Source: Lachnospiraceae bacterium UBA7480 (lineage in GTDB: Bacteria > Bacillota > Clostridia > Lachnospirales > Lachnospiraceae). From it: 6,001 bases of DNA. Below the pieces are notes generated by a model that was not told the origin of the DNA, did no database searches, and was given only the letters and a program-made list of their open reading frames with translations. This document shows, piece by piece, positions 5,706 to 6,001 of the stretch. Numbering within the stretch: the stretch's first letter is position 1; every line of letters begins with the position of its first letter. Made by a program: the position numbers and the translations under genes. The stretch covers positions 14,146-20,146 of the forward strand of contig DLOQ01000023.1 of assembly GCA_002479655.1 (NCBI GenBank). Direction: 5' to 3'.

Positions 5706-6001
5706 ATGCATACAGAGTTGATAAAAGCAAAATTATTTGAACAATCGGATATTTACCAAGCCTTAAAAAGCGGAGACACATCTTTTATTCAATACAGTGG
5801 ATATGATGATGAAAACTGGGGAACAAGGGATGCCAATTATCTCAATCGTATGCGTTTGGCATACTACCTGTTATATGCCAATATTGATGATGAAGATTTA
5901 ATTGTGTATTTGTTTCAGGAAGAGTTAAAAGATCGTAAAAGTAATTCTTTTCAGGGAATTGGAAATACGTTGAATGTTTTAACTTCCATTCTAAATAAAT
6001 A
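5706..6001 (+). CDS. Unrecognised protein, N-terminal 98 codons (runs off the right edge); candidate orphan immunity protein
   Basis: The frame is open from ATG 5706-5708 to the window end with no stop. The protein starts MHTELIKAKLFEQSDIYQ, then has acidic and aromatic patches FIQYSGYDDENWGTRDANY and YANIDDEDLIVYLFQEEL, and later SFQGIGNTLNVLTSIL. No signal peptide or membrane segment is visible in this part, so it is probably a cytoplasmic, acidic, mostly helical protein. The start has a strong GGAGG ribosome binding site about six bases upstream. An in-frame ATG at 5694 overlaps that site and is rejected. I do not recognise the family with certainty. Position directly behind an Rhs remnant suggests an immunity-type protein of a former polymorphic toxin locus, which is an inference from context only. 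Confidence 0.75.
   Translation, partial: MHTELIKAKLFEQSDIYQALKSGDTSFIQYSGYDDENWGTRDANYLNRMRLAYYLLYANIDDEDLIVYLFQEELKDRKSNSFQGIGNTLNVLTSILNK

Overview
The window looks like an accessory chromosomal region of a low-GC Gram-positive bacterium, most likely a Clostridia/Lachnospiraceae-type gut Firmicute. The grounds are AT-rich DNA, strong GGAGG-type ribosome binding sites, TTG-start usage, sigma-A-type promoters (TTGACA/TATAAT-like), and the families present. I had no database search, so the taxon is an inference.

Left two thirds (1-4140): everything is read on the minus strand. In transcription order this is a nitroreductase (4089-3496), a small GNAT acetyltransferase (3368-2901), a nucleoside phosphorylase with a TTG start (2647-1883), a RimJ/RimL-type GNAT (1733-1206), a C-terminal remnant of a YdeI/OmpD-associated (OmdA) protein (1200-1051), a larger ZmaR-type GNAT (1020-268), and the N-terminal part of another GNAT cut by the window edge (215-1). 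Three sigma-A-like promoters precede the nitroreductase, the 155-aa GNAT and the phosphorylase. No convincing promoter was found for the genes below the phosphorylase, so these may be read from its promoter. The result is a collection of small, independent modifying enzymes (four acetyltransferases of different GNAT branches) separated by gene debris. This fits an accessory detoxification/resistance-type gene pool rather than one pathway.

Right third (4140-6001): the strand switches. A divergent intergenic region leads into an AT-rich plus-strand gene (4321-5469). It encodes three N-terminal membrane segments followed by a domain resembling a degenerate alpha/beta-hydrolase. Next comes a 113-bp remnant of an Rhs/YD-repeat protein carrying one apparent frameshift (5506-5618), then the start of an unrecognised gene (5706 to the window end) with a strong ribosome binding site. 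Genes of unknown function interleaved with Rhs scraps are typical of polymorphic-toxin loci, where orphan immunity genes and displaced tips accumulate. On that basis the last gene, and more tentatively the membrane protein, are candidate orphan immunity or toxin-associated genes. No RNA genes, CRISPR arrays, insertion sequences or clear rho-independent terminators were seen.
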